Source: Clostridia bacterium
GTDB taxonomy: Bacteria > Bacillota > Clostridia > Christensenellales > CAG-138
NCBI GenBank assembly: GCA_016293975.1
Contig: JAEDCW010000031.1
Location: 1-22,535 of the forward strand
DNA: 22,535 nucleotides
Reading direction: 5' to 3'
Position 1 is the first letter of the stretch, and every line of letters begins with the position of its first letter. The notes under the pieces were generated by a model. That model did not search any database, had not been told where the DNA came from, and saw only the letters and a list, made by a program, of their open reading frames with translations. The position numbers were made by a program, and so were the translations under genes. Shown here piece after piece: positions 15,398-22,535 of this stretch.

Positions 15398-16528
15398 TTA
15401 GCCTATATCGGCCATGTAGGGCACGTTGCCGCGGTAAACCAGTATTCTACCGCCCGTCAGCTTTTCCACAGCATCTATGGGTGAATCGAACTGCTTCTCC
15501 TTATCGATACTACCTGAAGCTCTATACTTAACCACCTTGTCCGGCAAGACTACCACCATTCTGTTGGCTACCGAGTATACGGCCAATGTTTCGTCGGGCA
15601 GAGTTATCGTGCGCATAACGGGGTCCCTCTCTGCGGTATCGGACAGCGCATAGATGATGACCTTCGAATAATCCTGTGCGCCCCTGTCGCGGAATACCAT
15701 CATAACATAGTCGTCAACATAGGACACATCCAACAGCTCACGTCCATAACATTGCAATCTGTAATTCTGTGTATTCCTGCTCCTGTCGTAGCACATGAGC
15801 GTGCTCGTACCTACGAGGAAAACGCTGTTTTGAGTAAAAGCGACATCCTCAACCAACTCTCCCTGCACGGTTATCATGCCCGATGCAGATCTTTTTTTGA
15901 GGTCGTACGTTCTGAAAGTGCTTATTGGCTTGCTCGTGTTGACATCGACATCGAGCGTCCAGAGCACATCGCCCCTTGTCGTATCAAAGCCAAAATCAAT
16001 CGGATTTGTATCCGTGAAAGTTATTCTGTTTACCTCCTTTAGAGAGGAATCGAGCACTGCTATGAACTGCTCACCCTTATCATCCTCGACAAATACGCCA
16101 ATGTGCGAACTGCCGCACTTGACATTCAGTATCGTTCCGCCCATATCAATGGGGTTCTCGGTGTTGAGCACATATATGGCATTGCTCGTGTATATGAGTG
16201 ACAGCTCAGGGCAAGCTACGAGCTTTATGTTCTCGGTGTTTATAGACCTTTCGCTGTTCAACTCGGGTTTTTTGTCGTCGATGTATTTAATGGTTGTGCC
16301 GTTTATTACATAGAATCCTCCTCCGGTGTAACCATGCTGTGTCTCCTTGCTGAATGTCTGCTCAGTGAGCTTTAAAGGAGCAAGCCCCACGCTAACAAAT
16401 ATACCCACAATTATTGCAACAATCACAAAAACAACGATCACTGTCAGCAATATGTTGCGACTTCTATGGCTCATTACAAGTCTTCTCTTTTTTGATTTGG
16501 CTCTTGCATTGTTATGGCTGATAGCCAT
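15398..16528 (-). CDS. Membrane-anchored beta-propeller-like protein (DUF5711-like)
   Basis: The 376-residue protein has a basic cytoplasmic N-terminus (about 25 residues, SKKRR), one membrane segment (about 26-48, NILLTVIVVFVIVAIIVGIF) and a large outside part rich in repeated beta strands (GGGFYVINGTTIKYIDDKKPE, then similar units), consistent with a WD40-like or PQQ-like propeller. The layout matches the DUF5711 family of Bacillota, often found beside CvpA; function unknown. I chose the ATG at 16528, seven bases after GGGGGTG; a GTG directly before it is a less likely start. It follows the lipid kinase gene by 22 bases. Confidence 0.78.
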   Translation of the reverse strand: MAISHNNARAKSKKRRLVMSHRSRNILLTVIVVFVIVAIIVGIFVSVGLAPLKLTEQTFSKETQHGYTGGGFYVINGTTIKYIDDKKPELNSERSINTENIKLVACPELSLIYTSNAIYVLNTENPIDMGGTILNVKCGSSHIGVFVEDDKGEQFIAVLDSSLKEVNRITFTDTNPIDFGFDTTRGDVLWTLDVDVNTSKPISTFRTYDLKKRSASGMITVQGELVEDVAFTQNSVFLVGTSTLMCYDRSRNTQNYRLQCYGRELLDVSYVDDYVMMVFRDRGAQDYSKVIIYALSDTAERDPVMRTITLPDETLAVYSVANRMVVVLPDKVVKYRASGSIDKEKQFDSPIDAVEKLTGGRILVYRGNVPYMADIG

Positions 16529-16550
16529 CACTTAACACCCCCAAGCTTTC

Positions 16551-17447
16551 TTAGCCGTTATTAGCTCCCACAGGCACTACAACCGGCATTGCTCCCTCTA
16601 CGATATCAAATCTCGAAGGAAGGTTTGGATACAGTTCACCGTCTAGGTTGAGCTGATAGTCCCCCGTGCTCTCAACAGACAAATGCTTTGCCTTAAAGTA
16701 AATAACAGGTTTTTTCCCGATGTGCTTGCCCTTAAGGAACGAGGGCAGCAGGGAAATAAATGTCAGAATATTTATCTTTTTTACTATGCATACATCAAAG
16801 TACCCGTCAAACGGATCGGAATAAGGAGAAACCTTCATGCCTCCGCCGTAATCCGTACCGTTTGCCACCGCAATAAGCAACGAATCACATTCAACTTCTC
16901 TGTCGTCGGCGGTTATCTTCAAATGCATCGTCTTAAGATGCATCATAGTCTTCAATATTCCCAAGAAATATGGAAACATCCCCGTGTATCGCTTTTTATA
17001 CTCCTGAGTGTTTATCAGCACGTCGGAATCAAAGCCGAATCCGCCTACATTCATGAACATACGCTCGTCAGCAAACACCACATCCATGTTCTGCGTAGTG
17101 CCGTTTATCAGCGCGTCAACACAACCCTTTATATCTAATGGTATCCTAAGCGAGCGCGCCATATCATTTCCCGTACCAAACGGGAATATGCCCAATGTCT
17201 TACCTGTGCCGTAAATACCCTGAGCTACCTCCTGTATCGTGCCGTCACCGCCAACGGATACTATCGTCTTATAGTTACCCTCCTCGGCGGCTCTCTTAGC
17301 TATCTCTCTTGCTTCGCCAATATAATTTGAGTATTCATAATCGTATTCGACGCCATGCTCATCCAACAGCTTTTTCACTTCGTTGAACTTTTCCTTACAC
17401 TGGCCTGCGCCCGCTATTGGATTTACGACAAAATAGAATACCGGCAT
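16551..17447 (-). CDS. Diacylglycerol kinase-like lipid kinase (YegS/BmrU/DgkB type)
   Basis: The 298-residue product has the catalytic domain of diacylglycerol and sphingosine kinases: FVVNPIAGAG near the start, the nucleotide-binding GGDGT (residues 66-70), FPFGTGNDMARSL (from 88), MNVGGFGFDSDVL, and a C-terminal beta sandwich ending near NLDGELYPNLPSRFDIVEGAM. It should phosphorylate a membrane lipid, feeding phosphatidic acid back into phospholipid synthesis; DgkB, YegS and BmrU cannot be told apart by eye. GGAGG precedes the ATG. It is the first gene of the five-gene operon, with a candidate promoter 34 bases upstream. Confidence 0.93.
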   Translation of the reverse strand: MPVFYFVVNPIAGAGQCKEKFNEVKKLLDEHGVEYDYEYSNYIGEAREIAKRAAEEGNYKTIVSVGGDGTIQEVAQGIYGTGKTLGIFPFGTGNDMARSLRIPLDIKGCVDALINGTTQNMDVVFADERMFMNVGGFGFDSDVLINTQEYKKRYTGMFPYFLGILKTMMHLKTMHLKITADDREVECDSLLIAVANGTDYGGGMKVSPYSDPFDGYFDVCIVKKINILTFISLLPSFLKGKHIGKKPVIYFKAKHLSVESTGDYQLNLDGELYPNLPSRFDIVEGAMPVVVPVGANNG

Positions 17448-17481
17448 ATTTCCTCCTCTTGTGTATACCTACACATTCTAT

Positions 17482-17510
17482 ATAATAACGCAACATCGGG
17501 CAGATGTACA
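17482..17510 (-). promoter_or_regulatory. Candidate promoter of the lipid kinase operon
   Basis: Minus strand: TGTACA (17510-17505), 17 bases, TATTAT (17487-17482). It diverges from the dapF promoter; 26 bases separate the two -35 boxes. Confidence 0.5.
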
Positions 17511-17536
17511 GATATTTGTATTTAGCGGCGCGGTGG

Positions 17537-17565
17537 TTGTATGGCACACGCTACTGTGGTAATAT
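17537..17565 (+). promoter_or_regulatory. Promoter of dapF
   Basis: Plus strand: TTGTAT (17537-17542), 17 bases, TAATAT (17560-17565). The transcript would start near 17572, just before the ribosome binding site GAGGTGG, which rules out the longer open frame from 17541. Confidence 0.6.
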
Positions 17566-17582
17566 TGGAGATGAGGTGGATT

Positions 17583-18413
17583 ATGCTTAATTTCAACAAA
17601 TCACAGGGTCTTGGGAACGACTTTATAATAATCGACAACCGTGACGGGTACTTTAGCGACTTAGGTGCGCTTGCGCAGAAGCTTTGCCCGCGTGCGATAT
17701 CTGTCGGTGCCGATACACTGCTCGTTATAGAAAACTCCGAGACCTGTGCGCTCAAGATGCGGACGATTAACGCCGACGGCTCCGAAGCTCAAATGTGCGG
17801 CAATGGTATACGTTGCTTTGCAAAATACGCCTACGAACGTGGTCTCGTTTCTACGGATAAATTTAGCATCGAAACAAAAGCGGGAATCATTACCCCCAAG
17901 CTCAATATCAGCAACGGGCTTATCGAATCCGTGACTATAGACATGGGTGCGCCATTGTTTGAGCGCAGTGCAGTTCCTATGAAGGGAGACGGTCGCTTTA
18001 TCGACGGCGAATTGGTAGCGGATGGGAAAAGCTATGTAGCTTCGAGCATATTCATGTCAATCCCGCACACGATAGTATTCGCCGATGACCCCTACGCGAT
18101 AGATATAGCGTCAGTAGGTCCGGCAATAGAGCGGCACAAGCTTTATCCCGAGGGCACAAATGTAAACTTCGTCAAGATAATCGACAGAAACACGATGCAG
18201 TCGCGTCCGTGGGAGAGGGGCTGCGGCGCAACGCTCGCTTGCGGAACCGGCGCTTGTGCGGCCGCAGTCGTCGGGTTTGTTACCGGCAGGACAGAGCGTA
18301 ATGTCGAAGTGAAAATGGCACTTGGATCGCTCTTCATCGATTATCGCACGGATGGCCGCGTATACATGACGGGCCCTGCCGTAAGCGTATACGACGGAAA
18401 AATCGATATATGA
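17583..18413 (+). CDS. dapF: Diaminopimelate epimerase
   Basis: DapF converts LL- to meso-diaminopimelate for lysine and peptidoglycan synthesis. The 276-residue product has FNKSQGLGNDFIIID at the N-terminus, the first catalytic Cys72 in QMCGNGIRCFAKY, Glu211-Arg212 in WERGCG, and the second catalytic Cys220 in LACGTGACA. Both active-site cysteines are present. Oddity: the normally conserved GNPH motif, whose Asn contacts the substrate, reads SIPH here (residues 159-162), with Ile replacing Asn. The start at 17583 follows GAGGTGG; the upstream frame overlaps the promoter. It is a single-gene unit ending at a strong terminator. Confidence 0.95.
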   Translation: MLNFNKSQGLGNDFIIIDNRDGYFSDLGALAQKLCPRAISVGADTLLVIENSETCALKMRTINADGSEAQMCGNGIRCFAKYAYERGLVSTDKFSIETKAGIITPKLNISNGLIESVTIDMGAPLFERSAVPMKGDGRFIDGELVADGKSYVASSIFMSIPHTIVFADDPYAIDIASVGPAIERHKLYPEGTNVNFVKIIDRNTMQSRPWERGCGATLACGTGACAAAVVGFVTGRTERNVEVKMALGSLFIDYRTDGRVYMTGPAVSVYDGKIDI

Positions 18414-18436
18414 TACAAAGAATATAAAGGCATCGT

Positions 18437-18466
18437 AAAAGGCATATGCTTCCACACATGCCTTTT
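18437..18466. terminator. Bidirectional terminator between dapF and glnA
   Basis: AAAAGGCAT (18437-18445) and ATGCCTTTT (18458-18466) form a perfect nine-pair stem with a 12-base loop. The A and T ends let it work for both convergent genes. Confidence 0.8.
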
Positions 18467-18498
18467 CTTATTATGTATGTTTTATGTACGTTTGTCCC

Positions 18499-19920
18499 TT
18501 ATCTTGAGTAGTAGAGCTCGAATTCCGCCGCTGTGGGGATTCTGTTAAGCCTTGCTACCTCTTCCCTCTTGCGCTTGATCCAAACATTAATCAGCCTCTC
18601 GGGGAATACGCCGCCTACTGTCAGGTAGTCGTGATCCTGCTCGAGTGCATCGAGCGCCTCATCGAGCGTCTTGGGCAGACCGTCGATCTTGGCCTTCTCC
18701 TCTTCGGGCAAATCAAAGAGATTAAAGTCGTAAGGGCCCCAGCCGTTTGCGTGCGGGTCGATCTTGTTCTTTATGCCGTCGAGACCAGCCATAAGTATGG
18801 CAGCATAGGCATAGTAGGGATTGCAAGTTGCGTCTGGGTTTCTCAACTCAAAGCGCTTCTTGTTGGGCGTCTTTGCATAAGCGGGAATTCTGACTACTGC
18901 GCTTCTGTTTGCCATAGCGTAACCTATCGTTACAGGAGCCTCAAATCCGGGAACCAGTCTTCTGAAAGAGTTGGTCGAGGGATTTGTAATTGCACAGAGT
19001 GACGGTGCATGCTTGAGCAGACCGCCTATAAAGTGCAATGCTGTCTCCGAGAGCTGACCGTAGCCGTTCTCATCGTAGAATACGGGCTTTGAATCTTTAA
19101 AAAGGAGCATATGAACGTGCATACCGTTGCCAGCCTCATCGAGTATTGGCTTGGGCATGAACGTCGCTGTCTTTCCATAACGGTCTGCGGTATTCCTGAT
19201 GACGTACTTTACTATCATAGTCTTATCCGCCATCTCGGTCATCTCGCCCATTTCTGTCTCGATCTCCTCCTGAGCGGGACTTCCAACCTCATGGTGATGA
19301 TACTTTACCTTTACTCCCCAGTCCTCGAGCAACAAACACATCCGGTTGCGCAGGTCGAAGTTGATGTCGTGCGGCAAATCTGCATGATAACCCGCCTTCT
19401 TGGGAAGCTGATGGCCGCTTACGCCCTCATCTGTTGCCCAGTAAGCCTCCTGGCAATCGATGTCGAGCTTTGTGCAGTGGGGCTCTGTCTTGAATGATAC
19501 GCTGTCAAAAATATGGAACTCGAATTCCGGTCCTATAATCATTGTGTCTGCAACGCCGGTCTCACGCATATACTCGCAAGCGCGCTTTGCAACGTTTCTG
19601 GGGTACTGGTCAAACGGCCTGTTGTGGGGAACATCTATGATCATGACGTCGCCCGTCATCGACACAACGCCCTCGCAGAACGGGTCGATTGACGCAGTTG
19701 ACAGGTCGGGAATGAACACCATGTCGCTGTTTTCGACGGGTGCATAGCCGTAGTTGGAGCCGTCAAAGCCTATACCGTATGTCATCATTTCCTCATCCAG
19801 ACGAGCTGCGGGGAGCGTGACATGACGCCAAGCTCCGTTGAGGTCGGTCATCTTGAAGTCCAACATGGTTATTTCGTTTTCTTTGAAATACCTTTTCGCT
19901 TCTTGAAGCGTCTTAAACAT
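18499..19920 (-). CDS. glnA: Type I glutamine synthetase
   Basis: The enzyme makes glutamine from glutamate, ammonia and ATP. The 473-residue product shows the family motifs in order: GFDGSNYGYAPVENSDM (about 50), the metal ligands in IGPEFEFHIFD (about 129), EVGSPAQEEIE, GNGMHVHMLLF (about 268), NPSTNSFRRLVPGFEAP and NRSAVVRIP. Length, the GYHADLPHD insertion and the E. coli-like C-terminus (LMAGLDGIKNKI, EFELYYS) resemble the I-beta subgroup, which is usually controlled by adenylylation of a Tyr in NLYDLPPEE. Here that motif reads NLFDLPEEE, with Phe402 (codon 18715-18717), so that control appears absent. GGAGG precedes the ATG; the promoter region carries two dyads. It is a single-gene unit. 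Confidence 0.96.
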   Translation of the reverse strand: MFKTLQEAKRYFKENEITMLDFKMTDLNGAWRHVTLPAARLDEEMMTYGIGFDGSNYGYAPVENSDMVFIPDLSTASIDPFCEGVVSMTGDVMIIDVPHNRPFDQYPRNVAKRACEYMRETGVADTMIIGPEFEFHIFDSVSFKTEPHCTKLDIDCQEAYWATDEGVSGHQLPKKAGYHADLPHDINFDLRNRMCLLLEDWGVKVKYHHHEVGSPAQEEIETEMGEMTEMADKTMIVKYVIRNTADRYGKTATFMPKPILDEAGNGMHVHMLLFKDSKPVFYDENGYGQLSETALHFIGGLLKHAPSLCAITNPSTNSFRRLVPGFEAPVTIGYAMANRSAVVRIPAYAKTPNKKRFELRNPDATCNPYYAYAAILMAGLDGIKNKIDPHANGWGPYDFNLFDLPEEEKAKIDGLPKTLDEALDALEQDHDYLTVGGVFPERLINVWIKRKREEVARLNRIPTAAEFELYYSR

Positions 19921-19959
19921 TATATTCTACCTCCAAAAAGTATTTGTTCCCTTATGGCT

Positions 19960-19988
19960 ATTCTTGCAAGAAATATCGCCATTGTCAA
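19960..19988 (-). promoter_or_regulatory. Promoter of glnA
   Basis: Minus strand: perfect TTGACA (19988-19983), 17 bases, AAGAAT (19965-19960). The strong -35 and weak -10 suit a regulated promoter. Confidence 0.6.
19961..19972. promoter_or_regulatory. 12-bp palindrome over the glnA -10 region
   Basis: TTCTTGCAAGAA is a perfect palindrome that overlaps the -10 box and the adjoining spacer, a position typical of repressor operators. An imperfect extension (GGCTAT on one side, ATATCGCC on the other) is visible. Confidence 0.4.
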
Positions 19989-19998
19989 TAAGTTTACA
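19983..19998. promoter_or_regulatory. GlnR/TnrA-like dyad over the glnA -35
   Basis: TGTCAATAAGTTTACA has the TGTnA...TnACA arms of GlnR/TnrA sites, but with six bases between the arms where seven are usual. It covers the -35 box. GlnR is known to control glnA in Bacillota; binding here is inferred. Confidence 0.35.
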
Positions 19999-20044
19999 CT
20001 ATATACTTTTTCACAGGCGGATCCGGGGTAGGCACACGTATATC

Positions 20045-21334
20045 TTACAGATCCTTGTTGTAAATCTGCTTGACGTGCTTTCCGCCTATTATCATTATGC
20101 TGACCGATACCAAGTTCACGAGCATGGCGACCGGAATTATCTGCTTTGCGGTGAACACCTCGCCAAGTCCTCCGAATATGACCTGACCTATAAGAGTTCC
20201 GCTTGTCATTATCATCGCGGAGAGACCGTTGAAGCGACCGCGTTTTTCGTCGGGGATATAATTCTGCGTGGATGATATTCTGATGTTATATGAGTTAACT
20301 GCAAGCATACCGCTCAGCATCATAAGCACGCACATGAGTTCAACAGGTGTAAACAGGAACACGCCCGCGATTATTGCCGTACAGCAATACACGACAACAG
20401 CTACGTTGTACTTCCGCTTTGCCGGTATCTTTACCCTGTAATGGAATACTCCGCCAATCAACCTGCCAACCGTAGACATACTCATTACAAATGTATAGAT
20501 AGCAACGCCCCTGCCCTCATGGTTCTGGAAATACGGTATTTCAAGCAGTCCGGGTATTATCGACTTAAACGAATTCGCATCCGACGACTTGAAGAAAGGC
20601 AATGCGAGCGTGCTTTCTGCGGCACCCGTCATCATCGTTATAAAGAAGAATGCGAGTATGCACAAAAGTCCTTTTTCGTCCTTGAGGTAATCTACGCCCT
20701 CCTTCAAGTCATCTGCAAAACGCTTAAAGCTAAAGCTCGTCGTTGCGCGGCTTATCATATGCTTTTCCTCTACCTTTATCTGGGTTTCCATTATAGCTGC
20801 CACGGCAAACGCCACAGCCGTAAACACAAACAGAGGCATAAGACCGACCGTATTGTAGCAGATGCCTGCAACGGGAACCATAATCGTACTCGCAAGCGGA
20901 TAAATCAAGCTTGAAATCGAGTACGCCTTACTGTAGTTGCCCTCGGTTATTAGCAATGGGTATAAGCTCTCGTAAACGACGCTGTACACGCTGTCTATCG
21001 AACCCGCCAACAGGCTTATCAGCAAGAAAATGACGTAGTTGAACCAACTGAACTGCAAAATCACCGCTATGATTATGTACATCCCTGCGGCGACAAAGTC
21101 GAGCAGGTATATAAGCTTTGCTCTCGAAAACCTATCGATGTACGGTCCTGCCAAAAGCGGCATAATTACCCTCGGCATCGAATAGCAAACCATAAACAAT
21201 GCATACTTTAATGTCGACCCTGTAAAGTCGTATACCATCAAGCCTATTGCAAAACCCGAAACTGCGTGTCCCAACATTGACACGACAGTTCCTAGTGTGA
21301 TGATGGTAAAGTTCTTTGTCCAAAGCTTCTTCAT
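20045..21334 (-). CDS. MFS transporter
   Basis: The 429-residue protein has about 12 membrane segments in two halves. It shows a motif-A-like loop after the second helix (AGPYIDRFSRAKL), a charged central cytoplasmic loop (about residues 185-220, KVEEKHMISR to DYLKDEKG), and a second motif-A-like segment in the other half (ISSTQNYIPDEKRGRFNGL). This layout resembles the drug-efflux/enterobactin-exporter (MFS_3) branch of the family, but the substrate cannot be stated. AAGAGG precedes the ATG. It has its own promoter (21372-21401) and lies 124 bases upstream of glnA. No clear terminator follows it before the glnA promoter. Confidence 0.9.
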   Translation of the reverse strand: MKKLWTKNFTIITLGTVVSMLGHAVSGFAIGLMVYDFTGSTLKYALFMVCYSMPRVIMPLLAGPYIDRFSRAKLIYLLDFVAAGMYIIIAVILQFSWFNYVIFLLISLLAGSIDSVYSVVYESLYPLLITEGNYSKAYSISSLIYPLASTIMVPVAGICYNTVGLMPLFVFTAVAFAVAAIMETQIKVEEKHMISRATTSFSFKRFADDLKEGVDYLKDEKGLLCILAFFFITMMTGAAESTLALPFFKSSDANSFKSIIPGLLEIPYFQNHEGRGVAIYTFVMSMSTVGRLIGGVFHYRVKIPAKRKYNVAVVVYCCTAIIAGVFLFTPVELMCVLMMLSGMLAVNSYNIRISSTQNYIPDEKRGRFNGLSAMIMTSGTLIGQVIFGGLGEVFTAKQIIPVAMLVNLVSVSIMIIGGKHVKQIYNKDL

Positions 21335-21371
21335 ATTACCTCTTCGCCAAATAAAGCCCTTAATTGCGATA

Positions 21372-21401
21372 ATTCTACGCTTGTTAAAGTATATAAGTCA
21401 A
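21372..21401 (-). promoter_or_regulatory. Promoter of the MFS transporter gene
   Basis: Minus strand: TTGACT (21401-21396), 18 bases, TAGAAT (21377-21372); each box has one mismatch from consensus. Confidence 0.65.
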
Positions 21402-21410
21402 TATAAGCGC

Positions 21411-21437
21411 AAAATAAAAAGGCCGCTTAAGCGACCT
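21411..21437 (-). terminator. Terminator after the small membrane protein gene
   Basis: Minus strand: AGGTCGC (21437-21431), TTAA loop, GCGGCCT (21426-21420) with one G-T pair, then TTTTTATTTT. It lies 16 bases after the stop at 21453. Confidence 0.8.
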
Positions 21438-21452
21438 ATTCATTATGCCATA

Positions 21453-21782
21453 TCAACCTCTTCCGAACATCAAAATAACGACGGCACATATTATACCGAG
21501 AATGACCAGAGCAATCGGTATAAACACACCGTATGCCGAAATCAACATCGCGAAAAAATCGCCCTTCTCAAGTTCCATATTTGACTCGCGGAGCTTCCGC
21601 TGCCTGCGTGCTTCTTTCACGCCCGCTTTGAGCTCTTCCTTGCGCAATTCATCGGTAGAGATATCATCGTCGGAGCTGTCGACCGAGTCATCATCGCCGT
21701 CCAAAGGATTTTTGGCGACTCTGTTTTCGCGGCTCTCATTTTGTTGCTCCAGTATTCGACGCAGTTTATCTTCGTACAGCAT
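21453..21782 (-). CDS. Small acidic protein with a C-terminal membrane anchor
   Basis: I do not recognise this 109-residue protein. It has an N-terminal charged helix (MLYEDKLRRILEQQNESREN), a very acidic low-complexity stretch near residues 27-45 (DGDDDSVDSSDDDISTDE), a basic helix (KEARRQRKLRE) and one membrane segment at about 81-105 (GVFIPIALVILGIICAVVILM). The domain order suggests a tail-anchored protein with a cytoplasmic acidic part. AAGGAAG precedes the ATG at good spacing and a clean terminator follows, so it is probably real. It lies 62 bases after oppF and may be reached by read-through from that operon. Confidence 0.75.
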   Translation of the reverse strand: MLYEDKLRRILEQQNESRENRVAKNPLDGDDDSVDSSDDDISTDELRKEELKAGVKEARRQRKLRESNMELEKGDFFAMLISAYGVFIPIALVILGIICAVVILMFGRG

Positions 21783-21804
21783 AATTCTTCCTTAAACTTA
21801 AATT

Positions 21805-21834
21805 AAGCTCCGCGGCAAGCTTACCACGGAGCTT
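21805..21834 (-). terminator. Hairpin after oppF, terminator or processing site
   Basis: AAGCTCCG (21805-21812) and CGGAGCTT (21827-21834) form a perfect eight-pair stem, extended inside by GG/CC after one mismatch. The sequence after it on the minus strand (AATTTAAG) is only weakly T-rich, so termination may be partial. Confidence 0.6.
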
Positions 21835-21844
21835 ATCGTTATTC

Positions 21845-22535
21845 TTAGTCTCTGTCGTTTATCTTATCCAAATTCATAGTTGCGTCATTTGCACGAAGCA
21901 TATGATGGCAAGCTACGAAGTGGTCAGGTCTGACTTCCAGAAGCTCAGGCGTTACGTGTCTGCAGATATCCGTGCAATAACGGCATCGCGTATGGAACTT
22001 ACATCCCTTGGGCGGATTTACCGGGCTGGGTATATCGCCTTCGAGGATTATCAGCTCACGCTTCGCATCTGTCGTGGGTATTGCATTGAGCAGTGCCTCC
22101 GTATAGGGATGCATCGGGTGATCGAAAGTCTCCTGTGAGGGAGCAAGCTCGACCATTGAGCCCAAATACATAACGCCGATACGGTCGCTTATGTACTTAA
22201 CTACCGACAGGTCATGTGTGATGAACATGTACGTCAGATTCTGTTGGTCCTTGAGGTCCTGCAGCAGGTTGATGATCTGTGACTGGATAGAAACGTCCAG
22301 AGCTGAAACAGCCTCGTCACAAACGACGAACTTCGGATATACGCCGAGAGCACGAGCGATACCGATACGCTGACGCTGACCGCCGGAGAACTGGTGCGGA
22401 TACCTGTGGAGGAAGTAGGGAGCGAGACCGCAACTATCCATTACCTTAAGTACGGCGTCCTGCATCTGCTCGTTGTTCTTCTTGAAGTAACCGTGAGCCA
22501 GCATACCTTCGCCAATGATCTGACCAACCGTCATA
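21845..22535 (-). CDS. oppF: Oligopeptide/dipeptide ABC transporter ATP-binding protein, OppF/DppF-type (N-terminus outside window)
   Basis: This is an ATPase subunit of a peptide (or nickel) importer. About 229 residues are visible; the Walker A part lies beyond the window edge. Seen: MTVGQIIGEGM (the Q-loop region), the ABC signature FSGGQRQRIGIARAL, Walker B FVVCDEAVSALD, the switch histidine in ITHDLSVV, and the C-terminal oligopeptide-transporter extension with MHPYTEALLNAIP and four or more cysteines in GCKFHTRCRYCTDICRH. The extension and its position as the last gene favour OppF/DppF over OppD. The ATG at 22534 is internal to the true gene. The remaining opp genes should lie just right of the window. 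Confidence 0.92.
   Translation of the reverse strand, partial: MTVGQIIGEGMLAHGYFKKNNEQMQDAVLKVMDSCGLAPYFLHRYPHQFSGGQRQRIGIARALGVYPKFVVCDEAVSALDVSIQSQIINLLQDLKDQQNLTYMFITHDLSVVKYISDRIGVMYLGSMVELAPSQETFDHPMHPYTEALLNAIPTTDAKRELIILEGDIPSPVNPPKGCKFHTRCRYCTDICRHVTPELLEVRPDHFVACHHMLRANDATMNLDKINDRD

Overview
The window looks like chromosomal DNA of a Gram-positive, low-to-mid GC member of the Bacillota, most likely the class Clostridia (inference). The reasons are the adjacent yabM/spoVB-like flippase and yabN/MazG genes (the Bacillus subtilis yabM-yabN order), an sdaAB-sdaAA iron-sulfur serine dehydratase, a YwlG family protein, a solitary ECF S component, and strong GGAGG-type ribosome binding sites with TTGnnn-17-TATAAT promoters. 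I see no phage, insertion sequence, tRNA, rRNA or CRISPR array. Most of the window is housekeeping, organised as short operons that are often divergent from closely spaced promoters and separated by clear hairpin terminators.

Layout, left to right. 1-2355 (minus): MOP flippase followed by the N-terminal part of a YabN/MazG protein cut by the window edge. 2501-4452 (plus): truA from a TTG start, overlapped by an unrecognised 392-residue gene. 4667-6213 (minus): serine dehydratase alpha and beta subunits. 6355-7813 (minus): a D-2-hydroxyacid dehydrogenase overlapping an ECF substrate-binding subunit, divergent from ywlG (7957-8526, plus). 8601-9630 (minus): the classical rpsF-ssb-rpsR operon with its own promoter and a possible S6:S18 autoregulatory leader.

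9968-12308 (minus) is the most unusual part. Two neighbouring genes for exported proteins of unknown function are each interrupted at the N-terminus only: a lipoprotein with an in-frame amber codon nine codons after the lipobox cysteine, and a secreted protein whose signal peptide is out of frame by one base at a six-A run. Both bodies (over 330 codons each) are otherwise open. This may be recent decay, phase variation or sequence error.

12533-17447 (minus) is a compact five-gene operon: diacylglycerol-kinase-like lipid kinase, DUF5711-like membrane-anchored protein, CvpA-like protein, SAM-dependent methyltransferase, and a tandem fusion of two RluA-type pseudouridine synthase domains. It diverges from dapF (17583-18413, plus), which carries an unusual substitution in its normally conserved GNPH motif. 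18499-19920 (minus) is glnA, a type I glutamine synthetase with Phe at the usual adenylylation Tyr and two dyad sequences over its promoter. The window closes with an MFS transporter (20045-21334), a small acidic membrane protein (21453-21782) and the C-terminal two thirds of an OppF/DppF ATPase (21845 to the edge), all on the minus strand.
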